From the NCBI GenBank assembly GCA_040005095.1, contig JBDTZN010000122.1, forward strand, positions 1-5,192: a stretch of 5,192 nt of DNA. Reading direction: 5' to 3'. The notes below the pieces were generated by a model. That model searched no databases. It was not told the origin of the DNA and saw nothing but the letters and a program-made list of their open reading frames with translations. This stretch comes from UBA5186 sp040005095. Its GTDB lineage: Bacteria > Actinomycetota > Thermoleophilia > Gaiellales > Gaiellaceae. The position numbers and the translations under genes were made by a program. This document shows positions 5,017 through 5,192 of the stretch, one piece after another (position 1 is the stretch's first letter; the number at the start of each line of letters is the position of its first letter).

Positions 5017-5192
5017 CGCGGCGCCCAGGCGCCTCGCGATTTCGGGTCTGAGCCGATCCGCCAGAGCGGCCATGTCCGCGTCTGAGAGGTCGAGGATCCC
5101 TTTCTCCGACGAGAGCGCCTCGAATTGCTGCTTCGCTGTCCTCGTAGACGACGTGGTGCAGGGTGTCCTCACCCGCTGCGATTGCGCAGATG
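5011..5192 (-). CDS. 3' end of an unidentified minus-strand gene, possibly frameshifted
   Basis: I do not recognise the product. The frame ending at TAA 5013-5011 is open to the window edge (59 codons). Its last 40 residues look like a genuine acidic/basic helical protein, reading FEALSSEKGILDLSDADM and ending RLRPEIARRLGAAP. The first 19 or so codons in this frame (Ser/Thr/Arg-rich) look artificial, because their second positions are about 84% G/C. The adjacent frame there (codons starting at 5191) has normal coding signature and reads ICAIAAGEDTLHHVVYEDS. A frame switch at about 5137-5120 would join two plausible halves. Alternatives are a short gene starting at GTG 5172 in the end frame, a pseudogene, or a base error. 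It is separated from the HAD gene by 156 bp, so it is probably not in the same operon. Confidence 0.5.
   Translation of the reverse strand, partial: SAQSQRVRTPCTTSSTRTAKQQFEALSSEKGILDLSDADMAALADRLRPEIARRLGAAP

Noticed and set aside
4294..5085. Plus-strand open frame running through the HAD gene into the intergenic gap
   Set aside because: No family motifs. It is antisense to intact HAD motifs and continues by chance through the G/C-rich gap.
5041..5100. tRNA-like T-arm (GGTCGAGGATCCC)
   Set aside because: No acceptor stem, D-arm or anticodon arm can be built around it, and the segment has a good minus-strand coding signature.
1..5192. CRISPR arrays, transposases, terminal inverted repeats, phage or toxin-antitoxin genes
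   Set aside because: I read through for regularly spaced repeats, transposase motifs and small paired genes and found none that could be supported.

Overview
This is a GC-rich window (strong G/C preference at third codon positions, several GTG starts, frequent gene overlaps). It fits a high-GC actinobacterial chromosome. A deep branch such as Thermoleophilia/Gaiellales is a guess from overall protein flavour and was not tested. There are no mobile elements, CRISPR arrays, rRNAs or tRNAs that I can support. The content is mainly housekeeping.

Layout, left to right. At 1-335 (minus) lies a small charged coiled-coil protein of unknown function, whose stop codon falls on or just beyond the window edge. 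It is divergent from a plus-strand penicillin-binding protein of the S13/DacB family (457-1671), secreted and acting on peptidoglycan. A promoter-like element (TTGACG, 17 nt, AAGAAT) sits exactly one transcription-start distance before ATG 457, suggesting a leaderless mRNA. The dacB-like gene converges tail-to-tail with the next gene, with a 15-bp overlap. A perfect 8-bp inverted repeat spans both stop codons.

From 4854 down to 1657 the minus strand carries a compact three-gene set, probably one operon in the order HAD phosphatase, ligA, grpB-like. The HAD and ligA genes overlap by 14 bp, and a strong ligA ribosome-binding site lies inside the HAD gene. ligA is followed by the GrpB-family nucleotidyltransferase-fold gene, either 14 nt downstream from a GTG start or overlapping by 4 bp through a CTG start. 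ligA (693 aa) is a complete NAD+-dependent DNA ligase with all expected domains.

The 156-bp gap at 4855-5010 upstream of this operon holds candidate promoter elements, a tandem 9-bp direct repeat with an 11-bp period, and the start of a G-rich block. That block matches a four-tract G-quadruplex pattern and can alternatively fold as a bulged hairpin. To its right is the 3' end of another minus-strand gene (5011-5192). Its coding signature appears to switch reading frame near 5130, suggesting a frameshifted or degraded gene or a sequence error.

No clearly new multi-gene system is visible. The points most worth a second look are the compact S13 enzyme, the probable leaderless start, the stop-codon hairpin between convergent genes, the possible CTG start of the GrpB gene, the G4/hairpin block, and the frame switch at the right edge.
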